Positions 24,294 through 35,179 of a stretch of DNA of 64,000 bases are shown here, one piece after another (within the stretch, counting starts at the first letter, position 1; each line of letters opens with the position of its first letter). The stretch is taken from contig RCTD01000031.1 of assembly GCA_014898415.1 (NCBI GenBank), forward strand, positions 620,001-684,000, read 5' to 3'. Origin of the DNA: Stromatinia cepivora. Its lineage: Eukaryota; Ascomycota; Leotiomycetes; Helotiales; Sclerotiniaceae. Made by a program: the position numbers and the translations under genes. The notes under the pieces were generated by a model. The model was not told where the DNA came from. It did no database searches and saw nothing but the letters and a program-made list of their open reading frames with translations.

Positions 24294-24997
24294 ATGCAAT
24301 TCTCAACCATCGCAATCATCTCTGCTCTCGCAGTCTCCGTTTCAGCAACCGGAAACTCCAGTGCTCCAGGAAACTCCAGTATGCCTGTTGTCTGGGTTAC
24401 TGATGTTGTTACTGCATTCACCACTGTCTGCCCAATGGCCACCACTCTCTCCTTCAATGGTGTAACTTACACTGCCACCGAGGTAATTATCCCCATACGA
24501 GACATCAAGAAAGAGTAGTGCGCGTGGTCGATCTACAAAAGACAAGCCACACGATTACAAAACTTTGAGTTTCAAGATTGAGTTACCTGAGCACAAAAAC
24601 TAATACGCTTCACAGAGTGAGACTGTCACCATCAGCAACTGCCCATGTACAATCTCCAAGCCAGTTTACACTACATCTTCCGTCATCTGCAACGACTGGT
24701 ATGTATCAACAAATTACACAAGAACTGAATCGCACGAAACTAACATTTTCTAGCTCTGCCGCTTCAACTGCCCCAGCCAGCTCTGCCGCTCCAACTGCCC
24801 CAGTCAGCTCTGGCCCAGCCTATGGTAACAGCACTGCTCCAGCACCAACCACTGCCGCTGGAACCACCCCCGCAGCATCCAAGCCATCCGCTACCGGACC
24901 ACTCACCGTCAGCGCCAACAACGGAAACCGTGTCGTGGCACTCTCCGGTGCTAGCATTGGTGGTCTCCTTGCCGCCGCTGCTGCTTTCATCTTGTAA
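24294..24997 (+). CDS. Small GPI-anchored cell-wall protein, SED1/CCG-6-like
   Basis: Three exons (24294-24482, 24616-24698, 24754-24997) give 171 residues. Introns have GTAATT and GTATGT donors; the second has a CTAAC branch next to TTTCTAG. A signal peptide (MQFSTIAIISALAVSVSA) is followed by a core with VVWVTDVVTAFTTVCP, FNGVTYTATESETVTISNCPC and SVICNDC. This is the Cys pattern of small fungal wall proteins often annotated as clock-controlled protein 6 or Sed1-like. A Ser/Ala/Pro/Thr-rich stalk follows, then GASIGGLLAAAAAFIL, a GPI-attachment tail. The imperfect repeat APASSAAPTAPVSS is in the stalk. It is expected to be a covalently attached, highly expressed structural wall protein. Expression level and regulation are not shown by the sequence. 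Confidence 0.85.
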
Positions 24998-25704
24998 GCT
25001 CGCTTTACCTGGAAAGCATCCACACTGCATCTCTTTTCCCGCATAGTCACGAACGTGCGAAGATATTTCTTCCAGAGATATATAATCCAAGTCATGACTG
25101 TGCAGTCAAAAATTTGCATTGTGGAAATTGGGGGTTGGGGAAATCTGGAGATTTGTTAGGTAGTGCGAATCAATGGGTACGCAATAGTTCAAATTGGTTT
25201 AATGTGGGGGAGGGGGTTCAAATACTCATGATGATGGTGTTTTCCTTTACACTTTACTACATACATGTGAGATAGGAAGGGAAAGAAAGGATGGGAAAGA
25301 AAGGAAAGGAAAGGAATGGTTCTCTTTTTAATAATTCATGACAAGATTTTTTTTCTCGTGAGAGGAGAATACATATTATACTATACTACTTTACCTTTCC
25401 TTTCTTTGCAATTGATTGTGTTGTTGATCGTGCTTGTGCTTGCAGAGAATAGGTAATCGTTAAATTCCTTCCAAATGATGTTGTGTGATGATGATGAGTA
25501 AAGGATGTTGAGTGATTGTTATTGATTTATCTAAGTACCTAGTAATCATATTTTATCATATCATCCATATTATATTTATTATATCATATCATATATCTAT
25601 CTACCTACCTATTAACATACAAATCAGATGGAACCTATAAGAAAAGACCAACAAATGATTCTCTTATTTATAAAAAGAATATTATATAAAATATACACCA
25701 ATCC

Positions 25705-25775
25705 AACTTTGAACTTCAACTTTCAACTTTCAACTTTCAACTTTCAACTTTCAACTTTGAACTTTCAACTTTCAA
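25705..25775. repeat. 7-bp tandem repeat CTTTCAA with variants
   Basis: About nine to ten head-to-tail copies of AACTTTC, some reading AACTTTG. A short TTTCTTGG repeat follows at about 25778-25797. Confidence 0.9.
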
Positions 25776-25935
25776 TCTTGGTTTCTTGGTTTCTTGGATG
25801 ATGGGTAGTAGATACATTTTATTCTGTTTATCTTCGATGTATCTTCAATCTGCTTCAATTTGGTTATATCCAATTTGGTTATATCTGTCTCAATATACCT
25901 CATGCCTCTTACTTTCTTAACTCCTATACATATAA

Positions 25936-26019
25936 CACCTCACACCTTACACCTCACACCTTACACCTCACACTTTACACCTCACACCTTACACCTCACA
26001 CTTTACACCTCACACTTTA
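25936..26019. repeat. 14-bp minisatellite, six copies
   Basis: Six head-to-tail units of CACCTCACACCTTA or its variant CACCTCACACTTTA fill 84 bases exactly. A chance open frame reads through it as a HTLHLTPYTSHFT-type repeat; I do not regard that as coding. Confidence 0.92.
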
Positions 26020-26869
26020 CATACTTCCTAAGAACACTGGTGGAACGGTAGTGATATATCAACTGTATATAAAAATAATTTGAATTTGAATTTAATTTAT
26101 TGATCTTTTATTATTATTCCCTTCATCCCCTCTCTAGCTACCTATATCTTATTATACCCCTCAAGTACAAGCTCAAGCCCAGGTCAAACCTCAGTGTGGG
26201 GGTTACGATCCGTGTAATGCTCGCTATGTATAAACACCGCTGTCTTTTCTGTATCTATCTAATGGTATCATATCGTAGTGTATCCTCCCTAACGCATTAT
26301 GAATGTATACCGAAAAAAAAAAGAACGCGAAAACAAAAATAACAGCAAGGTATTGTGTCTCTGAAGTGACGTCGTCCTCATCTCGTGGTATGGTGTGCGC
26401 TTCCTTTTAGTAGACTGTAAAAAAAACGCAGTAAAGGAAAAAAAAAGATACATGAAAGGTAAAATCAACATGTTAAAGTAAACGCGAAATCTATCGTGGT
26501 TTTTTCTCCGCTGCATGGTACAAAGTAAATGCAAAGTCAAACGTATATCTCGTCGTCATAGTATTCAAGGCCATGCCACCGTAAAATAAGGTACAGAGTA
26601 TGATCTGATCCTTTCGTTGATACGATTTGATAAATGAAGTGAGGTAAAGCCCAGAGCCTCAACTTTGGCAAAGTATTCTCCCCATCATACACTGTGAAGC
26701 AGAATCAAGCGGCGTGAAACTTTCGAAATAAACACCATGCTCATGCACAGTGACAGTGAGTCACGCAACCGAGTAAAGCCTTAACTTCTTCAGAAGAACA
26801 TGCTCTTCAGTACAAACTCCAAATCCATCACATCTGGTTGTTGTACAATAAAAGTCTCAAGTAAACCTC

Positions 26870-28981
26870 CTATACAAGTTCTTCCTCGAGGGCAGCAGTG
26901 AGATCAGCTTCTAATTCCACCTCAAAGTCAGCATCAAAAGCAGCTTCAAAATCATGTTCCATAGAATCTTCGAAGCTGGTCTCTGGTTCAACTGCTGGGC
27001 TATCATCAGGGCTTTCTTCTGATTGATCTGTCTCGGCCTCCTCATCATTGTCATCGTCTAAAACAATGGTCTCGATTTGCTTTGGTGCTTGCATCCATGC
27101 CTTAGATGGTGTTCCGAGCGCTGCTCTTAAGGTGTCTCGTGTTTCCTTAGTATTGTTTAAGGGTGCGTGATTGCGAGTCTTCTCCTTGGTAGGTGGTGGC
27201 AATGAAGCCCATCTGGAACTCGAATCTTGTTGAAGACCTTGTCCAGCAACAGAAAGACTAGGTAATGACTGGCGACGGTTGGGATCAACAAAGAGCAGAG
27301 GAGTAACTGTTGGCTTATCGGTCATATCTCTCGTACGCTTCAATGACTGCGTATTGTCTGGCATGGTGGGACCATCTTTTTCAAAGTTCCATGATGAAAT
27401 AGCTGCATCATCGTCGAGGTATTTGCGACTTAGCTCATGGGTCTTTGTTTTGCATTTGGAGCATCTTTCGCGTCTTTTCCAAACCTTTGCCAGTAGATAG
27501 AATTCCTTCTGGATGTGATTGCAGAGTTGACCATTCTTATTATAATTTAGACATACCCAAGAACGATCATGTTGAGGATCTGCTCTGAGCTGTGTAAGAA
27601 GACCCATTGCTCTAGTCTGCAAAGCTTCTTGAGCTGTTGCATTATCTTGAAATTCGGTGATCATTTTTTTCAAAGCATTCTCTTTAAGCGCGGCTTGACG
27701 TCTTTCACTGAGCATCTTTTGCTTCAATTCTTCCACTTCGATACTTCGTGCTATCAGATATGTTAGTAGGTGCTTGAAAATGGGTTTAGTATTCATGAAC
27801 TTACCAGGAAAGACAATGTTGAAAGCTTGTCTGAGTTCCGCATCCATCCTAATCTTGTTTTCAAACTTTTCCATGACTTCTCTAAGCTGAGGTTTAATCG
27901 AGCTCCTATCTAAAATTGGTGGCGAGGACTGTTGAAGATTTGTATTGGAGCTTGGTGAAGTCGGGAGACAAAGGCTCGTAGTGGGTTCTGTAGGTTGTTG
28001 GGGAGCTTGAACTGAGCCTTGTGGGACAGATGTAGGTTGTTGGTTGAGCGATGGTCGAAATGGCGTAAAACCGAGATTTTGTTCAGGAAGAAATGCAGTA
28101 GATGGTGGTCGCTGACTACGTTGCTGTTGAGGTGAAAGTTGATGACCATAGACGTTCGATCCAACTTGCATTTCCGGACTTTGCGAGATGGTGAGTCCTA
28201 GCGGAACGCCAGTAAGTCCACAAGGTTGTTGCTGGGCCATTTGGTGAGATTCTGGAATAGAAAGAAGGTGAGTCGCTGAAGGAGTTTGAAAGATTTCTGG
28301 TGTAGTGATTGCGTTTGTAGATGACTGCGAGAGATGGGTGTTAAGTGAAGAAACCGGGTTGATAACTGGTATGGTTCGAAGATCTGTATCCTGACCATTG
28401 GATGGTGTTACCGAGAGGTCATTGTTAGAAGAACTGTTCAATCCAGATGATGATACCTGAGAAAGAAGTGATTCTTGTCCAGTCGGTTGCTGGGTTATCT
28501 CGCTTGTGACCTTACGGATAGTGTTTGACGATGAGATTGGTTCTGCTGTCTTTCGATTTGGCATGGCCTGTTGAGAGAAAACGGACAAGGATTCAGTGAT
28601 TGGACTGACCACTTCTTGAGTAGTTTTTGCAGATGAAGAAGAAGTTTTAGTTGAATCCGAATTGAACTTTCGTCTCTTGGCCACTTGTGGTTCGACATAA
28701 TCCGCAGGGCATTTTGGGTCGCTCGCGAACAGATCATCGATATCTCTAGTGTGTTGGTAGTTCTCTGCATCATCCACTAAGTTGTTCCGGTGGTTATCCT
28801 CTTCCATAGAGAAAGAACCCCACCATGTATCATCATCTTGGAAGCCAGAAAAATTCTGGTTATCGCACTGCTCAAAGGAAGGAGGTGTAAGTCCAATGAG
28901 CAAAGAATTTTCAGGAGCATAATTACCTCCAATTCTATTAAATTCATTCCGAACCACACCCATTTCAGGTACGTTCTCCAT
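26870..28981 (-). CDS. Gln/Ser-rich nuclear-type protein with Cys-rich motif and acidic tail, function unknown
   Basis: The frame is open for 703 codons, but positions 27804-27751 form an almost ideal intron: GTAAGT donor, CTACTAAC branch, GATAG end, 54 nt, no in-frame stop. Spliced, the protein is 685 residues and reads NIVFPARSIEVEELKQ. The N-terminal half is rich in Gln, Ser, Pro and Thr. After a likely coiled coil (IARSIEVEELKQKMLSERRQ and onward) comes a Cys/His cluster: WVCLNYNKNGQLCNH, then about 15 residues later RRERCSKCKTKTHELSRKY. This could bind one zinc through four Cys. The C-terminus is strongly acidic with EADLTAALEEEL-like repeats. The layout suggests a transcription or chromatin regulator, but no named family is recognised. 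Confidence 0.72.
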   Translation of the reverse strand: MENVPEMGVVRNEFNRIGGNYAPENSLLIGLTPPSFEQCDNQNFSGFQDDDTWWGSFSMEEDNHRNNLVDDAENYQHTRDIDDLFASDPKCPADYVEPQVAKRRKFNSDSTKTSSSSAKTTQEVVSPITESLSVFSQQAMPNRKTAEPISSSNTIRKVTSEITQQPTGQESLLSQVSSSGLNSSSNNDLSVTPSNGQDTDLRTIPVINPVSSLNTHLSQSSTNAITTPEIFQTPSATHLLSIPESHQMAQQQPCGLTGVPLGLTISQSPEMQVGSNVYGHQLSPQQQRSQRPPSTAFLPEQNLGFTPFRPSLNQQPTSVPQGSVQAPQQPTEPTTSLCLPTSPSSNTNLQQSSPPILDRSSIKPQLREVMEKFENKIRMDAELRQAFNIVFPGKFMNTKPIFKHLLTYLIARSIEVEELKQKMLSERRQAALKENALKKMITEFQDNATAQEALQTRAMGLLTQLRADPQHDRSWVCLNYNKNGQLCNHIQKEFYLLAKVWKRRERCSKCKTKTHELSRKYLDDDAAISSWNFEKDGPTMPDNTQSLKRTRDMTDKPTVTPLLFVDPNRRQSLPSLSVAGQGLQQDSSSRWASLPPPTKEKTRNHAPLNNTKETRDTLRAALGTPSKAWMQAPKQIETIVLDDDNDEEAETDQSEESPDDSPAVEPETSFEDSMEHDFEAAFDADFEVELEADLTAALEEELV

Positions 28982-30001
28982 CTTGAGATATCTTGAGGTC
29001 TCTTCAATGTAATGGTGCTAAGAACTGCCTTGAGTCGCAAGAATATATTCTACCACGAAAGTACGTTGGTTTGAATAGATATGCTTCTGACACTATGCTT
29101 CTGAACAAATTGACCGCAAGCAATCTAAAAGAACAGATGTTGAAGACCTGACTTTGTCAACAACAGCTCGTGACAGTAGCTCGTGGTAAATTCAAGAACC
29201 CAGTTGGGCAGCCAGTTGTACAAATGTAGGTTTGGCTTGGTAGCCTAGAGATATTTCAAATTCACAACTTCAATGTTTACTCGGTTGCTCTTCTTCTTCT
29301 TCAGCGTAAAAAGGGCTTTTGATGTAGTCAACCTTGTAATGTTTGAGGTTGTATAATTTAGAAAACTTTCAGAAAATGATATGTGGGAAGTATCATATAT
29401 GAAAGTGAACAAACATCATGGCTGTAGTTTCAACCTCGAATTCAAAAAGTTTTGGTTACGTTATCACGTGATATTTTTATTTTTGATTAGCTCGAGCTTT
29501 TCCCATGCAAGGCTTATTAATAACCAGGTTAAATGAAAGGCCGATGGTAATTTCTCGGAACCAAAAAAGATATTAGTTTTGATTTAATCATCTAAATGGA
29601 GAAGGCGGTCAATTCAAATCAAGCTTTAGCTGTAGAGCTCCCTAACGTCACTGGCTGTTTTGTAGGTGTAACACTTTAGAATTTCATATATATTTCTTTG
29701 CAACCACTCTGTCAGGAAGGTGCTATTGCCAATTCGAACTCACTGTGGTTACTTCTTTCCCATTGTATTTCTCATCATTACTGATCGGTTCAATTAATAT
29801 ATTAGGTGAAAGATATGTCTGTAATTCTGTGTACTGGTAAGCAATACTCACTCTTTCCTTCATCAGGCTGTTACCACAATCTTCAGATGAATTGGTGCTT
29901 TTACTAGTAATTGGGGTGAACTTGTTTCTTTTGCCTCTACACTTTCATTTTTCTTCTTTGCTTCATCTTTTCTTCCTTCCAAAGTTATCATCCATCTCAA
30001 A
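28982..30001. other. Divergent promoter region between the Gln-rich gene and LST8
   Basis: About 1 kb separates two divergent start codons. It is AT-rich with no conserved site I can name. The LST8 side is pyrimidine-rich just before the start, as in a leader. No RNA gene is seen. Confidence 0.5.
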
Positions 30002-31180
30002 ATGGCGTATCTACCCGCTTTTGAAAATGGCCAAACTGACACTCTTTGCATTCTTGTTACAGCTGGCTATGACCATACTATCAGGTACAAATTACTCCTA
30101 GCCTTACGCATAACTCACAATAATACAACTTACTGAAATTCTACAACCCTTAGATTTTGGGAAGCCCTCTCCGGTATCTGTTCTCGAACAATTCAACACC
30201 CTGACTCTCAAGTCAATCGATTATGCATCTCCCCCGATAAGCGTTTCCTAGCTGCAGCTGGCCACCATACAGTTAAACTCTATGACATTAAGTCAACAAA
30301 TCCCAACCCACTTCTCACATTCGAAGGACACACAGGAAATATCACAGGTGTCGCTTTTCATTGCGAAGGAAAATGGATGGTGACAAGTTCTGAAGATGGA
30401 ACCGTTAAGATTTGGGAGACTCGAAGTGGCACTGTTCAAAGAAGTTATAGTCACGGCTGTCCAGTCAATGATGTAGTGATTCATCCAAATCAAGGTGAAA
30501 TCATCAGCTGTGATCGCGGAGGCAGTGTTCGCATTTGGGATCTTGCAGAAAACAATTGCTCTCACCAACTTATTCCAGAGGAGGACGTACCGGTTTCTAG
30601 CGTCACTGTCGCAACTGATGGATCAACCTTGTGTGCTGGTACTAACTCTGTAAGTGGACACACAAGCACTTTTAGAATTATGCTAACATCTGTGCAGGGC
30701 AGCGTTTATGTTTGGCAGCTTCTTCAGTTCCGTGAGAAGACACAGCTTATGCCAATTACTCACTTCAAGGCTCATAATCAATACATCACCCGTGTTCTAC
30801 TATCACCAGATGTCAAGAAGCTCGCAACATGTAGTGCCGATCATACCGCCAAGATCTGGGAGGTAGACTTTACTGCTTTAGCTCCGAATCCAAACCAGCC
30901 ACAAACGGAAGCAAGAGCATTCAATCTTGAGTCAACTTTAACCGGTCACCAACGATGGGTTTGGGATTGCGCTTTTAGTGCTGATTCTGCTTACCTTGTT
31001 ACTGCATGCTCAGATCATTATGCTCGACTTTGGGAGTTACACAGTCAATCGATTATTAGACAATACAATGGCCACCATCGCGGTACATTGATCCAAACAT
31101 TCCCATCTGTTGCTCCATCTGATCAGTTATATTTAGGACTCGTTTGCGTTGCTTTGAATGATTATTCTGAAGCTCGTTAA
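30002..31180 (+). CDS. LST8: LST8, WD40 subunit of TOR complexes
   Basis: Four exons (30002-30084, 30154-30649, 30698-31082, 31137-31180) give 335 residues. The sequence follows LST8 from end to end: LVTAGYDHTIRFWEALSG, RTIQHPDSQVNRLCISPD, AAGHHTVKLYDIKS, SSEDGTVKIWETRSGT, DRGGSVRIWDLAENNC, GSVYVWQLLQF, CSADHTAKIWEV, ACSDHYARLWEL and the C-terminal YNGHHRGLVCVALND. Seven WD repeats make a single propeller that binds the TOR kinase domain in TORC1 and TORC2, controlling growth in response to nutrients. Introns 2 (48 nt) and 3 (54 nt) are multiples of three without stops. An uncut reading therefore gives an apparently continuous but longer protein, and retained-intron isoforms would stay in frame. 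Intron 1 (69 nt) carries a stop. Identity is very secure. Confidence 0.96.
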
Positions 31181-32379
31181 TTAGCATCTACTTGCTTGCA
31201 TGGATTTAGGCGTTCCATTTTCAACCGGTTCCGGGAGTTCTGGGATTTATAATCATTGCATTTTCTGGGGGTGATACTGGATCGTTAGTAGTAACTTTTA
31301 GTTCATCTGCTACTGGTAATTTCTATGCATGGCTTTGGCGTATGTATGTATGGGCTTTAGTTCACATGGCGTTGATTCATACCCTTGGATGGCTTACTGA
31401 AGTTGATGATAAGTCAAATTTGAATGAAAACACATTACATCTTATGAATCTTTGTAGATGAAACTTGAAAGTTAAGAAGGAAACGATGATGTGAGATTGC
31501 TGTGACTACAAACCCACAGACTGAAGTGGTATGACAAAAAAAACCTATATTACCATTCGTCCATCCATCCACTGCTACCAACCCTTTTGCCTCATCTCGA
31601 GCAACAAAACTTCAAAACTTCGTTGCACATCTTATCCTGATAGAAATAATAAGCTATTAACATCACTCAAATCATACTTCATGCTTTATACTTTACATTT
31701 CACACACCCCTCCCCTCTCAACAGTGTTACTATAAGGTGAGATGGCATATTATTATCTCTCGATATCAAAACCAAAATTAGAATTAGTCTTAGATAGATT
31801 ATAAATTGGTCTTAGATGGATTATGATTTTTGGGGGGGGTTTAAGGTATAGATAGATGTTAGGTGGTTGGTAGGTAGGTAGGTAGATACTGTAGAGATAT
31901 ATTATTATATCTTTGTTTTTATCTGAATGTTTTTTACATATATTTTTAGTATTAGTTGGTATCGGTATAGTGTCAATATAATTTCAAAATTTATTGAAAA
32001 ATGCATTGAAAAGCTAGGTTGAGCTCCTTAGTAGTATTAAACAAAGTTGTTGCATATGTTTATACGAAAATTCATAAGTATCATTTTGAAATAAACTCCA
32101 AGGTACCTTGGAAAAATGGAAAAAGTAAGTAAAAAGGTAAAAGTAAAAAGCCAAAAAATGAATGGATCATTGGGTATTTCCTATCCTATCCTTCCTATCC
32201 TCCTATCCATCCCATTCATCCTATCCATCCATGCATTAAACTCCCATAATTATAAACGCCTAAGTATATTCCATACATCCATCCATACACGCATCCAATC
32301 CCCACGCTCAAGATGCGCAACCCAATACTTTTACTTTCCTCCCTACCGCTATCCACTACCCATTCCAAGTCCTCAGCCC
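31181..32379. other. Spacer between convergent genes, simple sequence only
   Basis: The 3' flank of LST8 and the opposing membrane-protein gene. It holds a GGTAGGTAGGTAGGTAG run near 31870 and a CCTATCC/CATCC-rich tract near 32180-32290. No gene is seen. Confidence 0.5.
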
Positions 32380-33336
32380 CTAGAACCTAGTAAACCTAGT
32401 AACATTACTCGCAACACTATAAACACTACTCCTAGGAGCCGGGGGCGGTCTCAAATGCGCAGGATGCATAGGCGTAGGCGGTCTTTGCACACCGGGAACA
32501 ATAGGTGAAGATCTATCATTTACTTGAGGAGTCTGATGATCATAACTTTGTCTATCTTCTAAATCCGAATGAAAAGGTTTAGGGTCCGAGATGACGGGTT
32601 TGGAGATGAGGGAACCGCGGAGAGGAAGACGGAATGGGAAACGTGATTTACGGCGTTCGGCGGGATTGCTATAGTAGGAAGGAAGATCTTGGTTGAGAGA
32701 GGCGGGGAGAGAAAGACGTTTTTCGTAGGGGTTTGGGGGAGTGGTGGCGCCGTGGGTGCGGATTTGACGGGCGGTTTTGTCTTTGGTTGTGAAGACCAGG
32801 GACTAGAATTATCATTAGTAAGCTGTATAAAAGAGAGTAGGGGAAGGAAAGAAAACTTACAGCAATACAGTTAATGGCCCCCAAAATAGCCGAAAGACAT
32901 CCGGAAGAAATAACTACACGCCACATAGGTAAACCTAAGTTTTGAACAGAAGTAGCATTCTTATTCAAGTTTCCGAGGATGTTGAAACCTAGGGCTAGCA
33001 TAGAGACACCGAGGAATAGGAAACCGTTGTGGGGACAAAGAAGGGGCCAGTAGGTTTCAAAGTATTTTTTGAAGAGGGACAGTTCGGAGATGATGAGGAA
33101 GAGACCGATGCTGCTGGTTATGAAGTGAGAGACGCCGTCGAAGAAGAAGAACTAGATGGTATATTAGTAAGGTTTTGATGCAGGATGGGGGAAAAGGGAC
33201 TTGCATTGGAGGTCTTGACGGTCATGACGAGCATAATCCAGCTAGCTGCAACGACGTCGAGGAGTGCTATTATATTCATGACGCGAATGGCGTTAAGTAT
33301 AAGGAAGCCTCGACCTGCTTGCTTGATATTTAACAT
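32380..33336 (-). CDS. Four-pass membrane protein with Pro/Ser-rich tail (MARVEL-like layout, DUF7598-type)
   Basis: Three exons (33336-33205, 33151-32861, 32802-32380) give 281 residues. Exon 1 encodes a first helix (FLILNAIRVMNIIALLDVVAASWIMLVM). The join to exon 2 must give TVKTSN/FFFFDGVSHF, which needs a GC-AG intron (GCAAGT donor, CTTACTAAT branch, CTAG). Exon 2 holds three more helices (ITSSIGLFLIISELSLF, GFLFLGVSMLALGFNIL, WRVVISSGCLSAILGAINCIA). Intron 2 is 58 nt with a GTAAGT donor. The cytoplasmic tail is basic and proline-rich (THGATTPPNPYEKRLSLP, RPPTPMHPAHLRPPPAPRSS). From memory this matches a conserved fungal membrane family annotated only as a domain of unknown function (DUF7598). 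Function is unknown. Confidence 0.8.
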
Positions 33337-34794
33337 GGTGATTGTCTTATGTTAAAGAACGGATGTATGTATAAGTTCCGAGTCTAAAAGTGTGTTAGCC
33401 AAGTGTCTTGAGTAGTATCCAAGATGACCGAGAGAAAGAACTTACAATTGGGGCAAGGAAGTGTGATATTAAACTGCCTGCAGTTGATAAAAGAGTTTCG
33501 AAATACTTTCAAAGTATGTAAGTAGTAAGTTTGTAACTTAGTAAGATTGTATAGTTGTTGTAGTTGTTTGTAGAACTTTAAGAAAGATGGTGAAGAAAGT
33601 ATAATAATTTTGAAGGAAAAAAGTAAGAAACCGATTCAGAATCTCAAACAGGAGGAAAGGAAATATATTAAATAAAACAATTGTTCGTTATTGAGGTCAA
33701 GACCTCATTGTTTGAATAACCCAACAATAAAAGGAAGATATTTTTGAAAAGTCTATTGTCTTCATCGACAATAGATAAAGAGATGAAAAGTGAATGTATA
33801 TGAAGACTGAAAGAAGTACTCCCAAAATCCTTTGACACAACTTGACGCCTACAAAACCTTGCTACTGTGTGGGGTGAATGAAATCTTTATTATCCTATTA
33901 TTTTCCAAAAAGTTTAAAGGAAATCCAATAACACATAGATTACCAATTGATTCTTTGACCACATGTACAACTTATAGAAGTCATTCAGAGAAGATCCAGA
34001 AACGGCAAAAATGAATGGATGAGATATGAGAGTCCCACCATTAAAACTCGGTTTGCTTCAAGGAGAACTCCTCCAAGGCGCGAAAGAGACGAAAAGACGC
34101 GCTTGACATCGATCATTGTAGTACGAAATGACTTCATATCCAATAGAATAGAAAATCAATGCATGGATTGAAAGCCAAGTCAAATTGAGGTTTGGGATAG
34201 GGCTGTTTCGAGATATAAATGTAAAGTTCAAATTATTGGATGGAAATACTTTGGGTAAGGATGTTTCATGATTTGATTGTACGGAGTGACAAGAGAAGAA
34301 TACAAAGAAACTAATGGCCAATTGTTGAAGTTCTTTGATAAGTCCTATATTCTTTTTATAACTTCATTCGAAAATAGAAATACACAGTAGACTTTGTTGT
34401 TTTCCTGCGAACTCCATAGGAAGGAGGAGGTATCTATCTACTTCTTACTCATAACCAAACCTTCATCAAAATAAATCATCCAAAACTTCCAAACACCATT
34501 CATTTCCCAATCATTTCCAATCCTCACCTTATCACTCAAATCCACCAATCAAATCTCTTCCATTCCTTAACCGAAAACATTCAGACCCTCCGTATCAATC
34601 CAGAACTTTCTTGCATATACCCGTACATTTCTCTCAGCCTCACCCATCCATCCATTTTATTTTCCCCAATCTGACAACCTCACTCTCCTTCAAAAAGGCC
34701 ACGCAGGCGCACAAAACACACCATCCCATCTATCGCGGACACCCTATTTTACACAAAACTAAAACGTGCACATCAAACCTACCTCACATTCAAA
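33337..34794. other. Divergent region between membrane-protein gene and SERF gene, with two small hairpins
   Basis: It should contain both promoters. Two perfect short inverted repeats lie about 45 bases apart: TGAGGTC/GACCTCA at 33692-33707 and TCTATTGTC/GACAATAGA at 33752-33775. A C/A-rich leader precedes the SERF start. No other gene is seen. Confidence 0.5.
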
Positions 34795-35128
34795 ATGGCC
34801 CGAGGAAATCAAAGAGAAAAGTCCCGTGAGGCTAATGCTAAGAAACAAGCTCAACTTGCTGTATGTTCTCTCTCATACACCCAAGTCCTCTTATCTACTC
34901 TTAAATTTCCCTCAAAAAATCATCTCTTAATAACCATACAAAACTATTCCACCATATCTATCCACGACCACTCACTAACCTCACCATAACAGAAAGCCGG
35001 AAGCGGCATGTCAAAATCGCAAATGCAAGCCGAGAAAGACAAGACTAGAGTTCTATTAATGGAGAAGCAGAAAAAAGGTAGCCCCCCTCCTTTTCTTTCT
35101 TCGTCTCAACCCCAATATCGATATTTGA

Positions 35129-35179
<51 letters not shown>

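Larger units (their letters stand above)
24998..26869. other. Spacer between convergent genes with several tandem repeats
   Basis: The 3' ends of both neighbours lie here. The segment is dominated by simple sequence (two tandem arrays listed separately) and AT-rich DNA with ATATCATATCAT-type runs near 25550-25600. No gene is supported. Confidence 0.5.

Noticed and set aside
25860..26051. Open frame encoding a HTLHLTPYTSHFT-type repeat
   Set aside because: It is the translation of a six-copy 14-bp minisatellite, with no signal peptide, domain or splice support.
31083..31136. Insert GTLIQTFPSVAPSDQLYL in the LST8 C-terminus
   Set aside because: It interrupts the conserved YNGHHR-VCVALND block and is bounded by a GT donor and TTTAG acceptor, so it is an intron.
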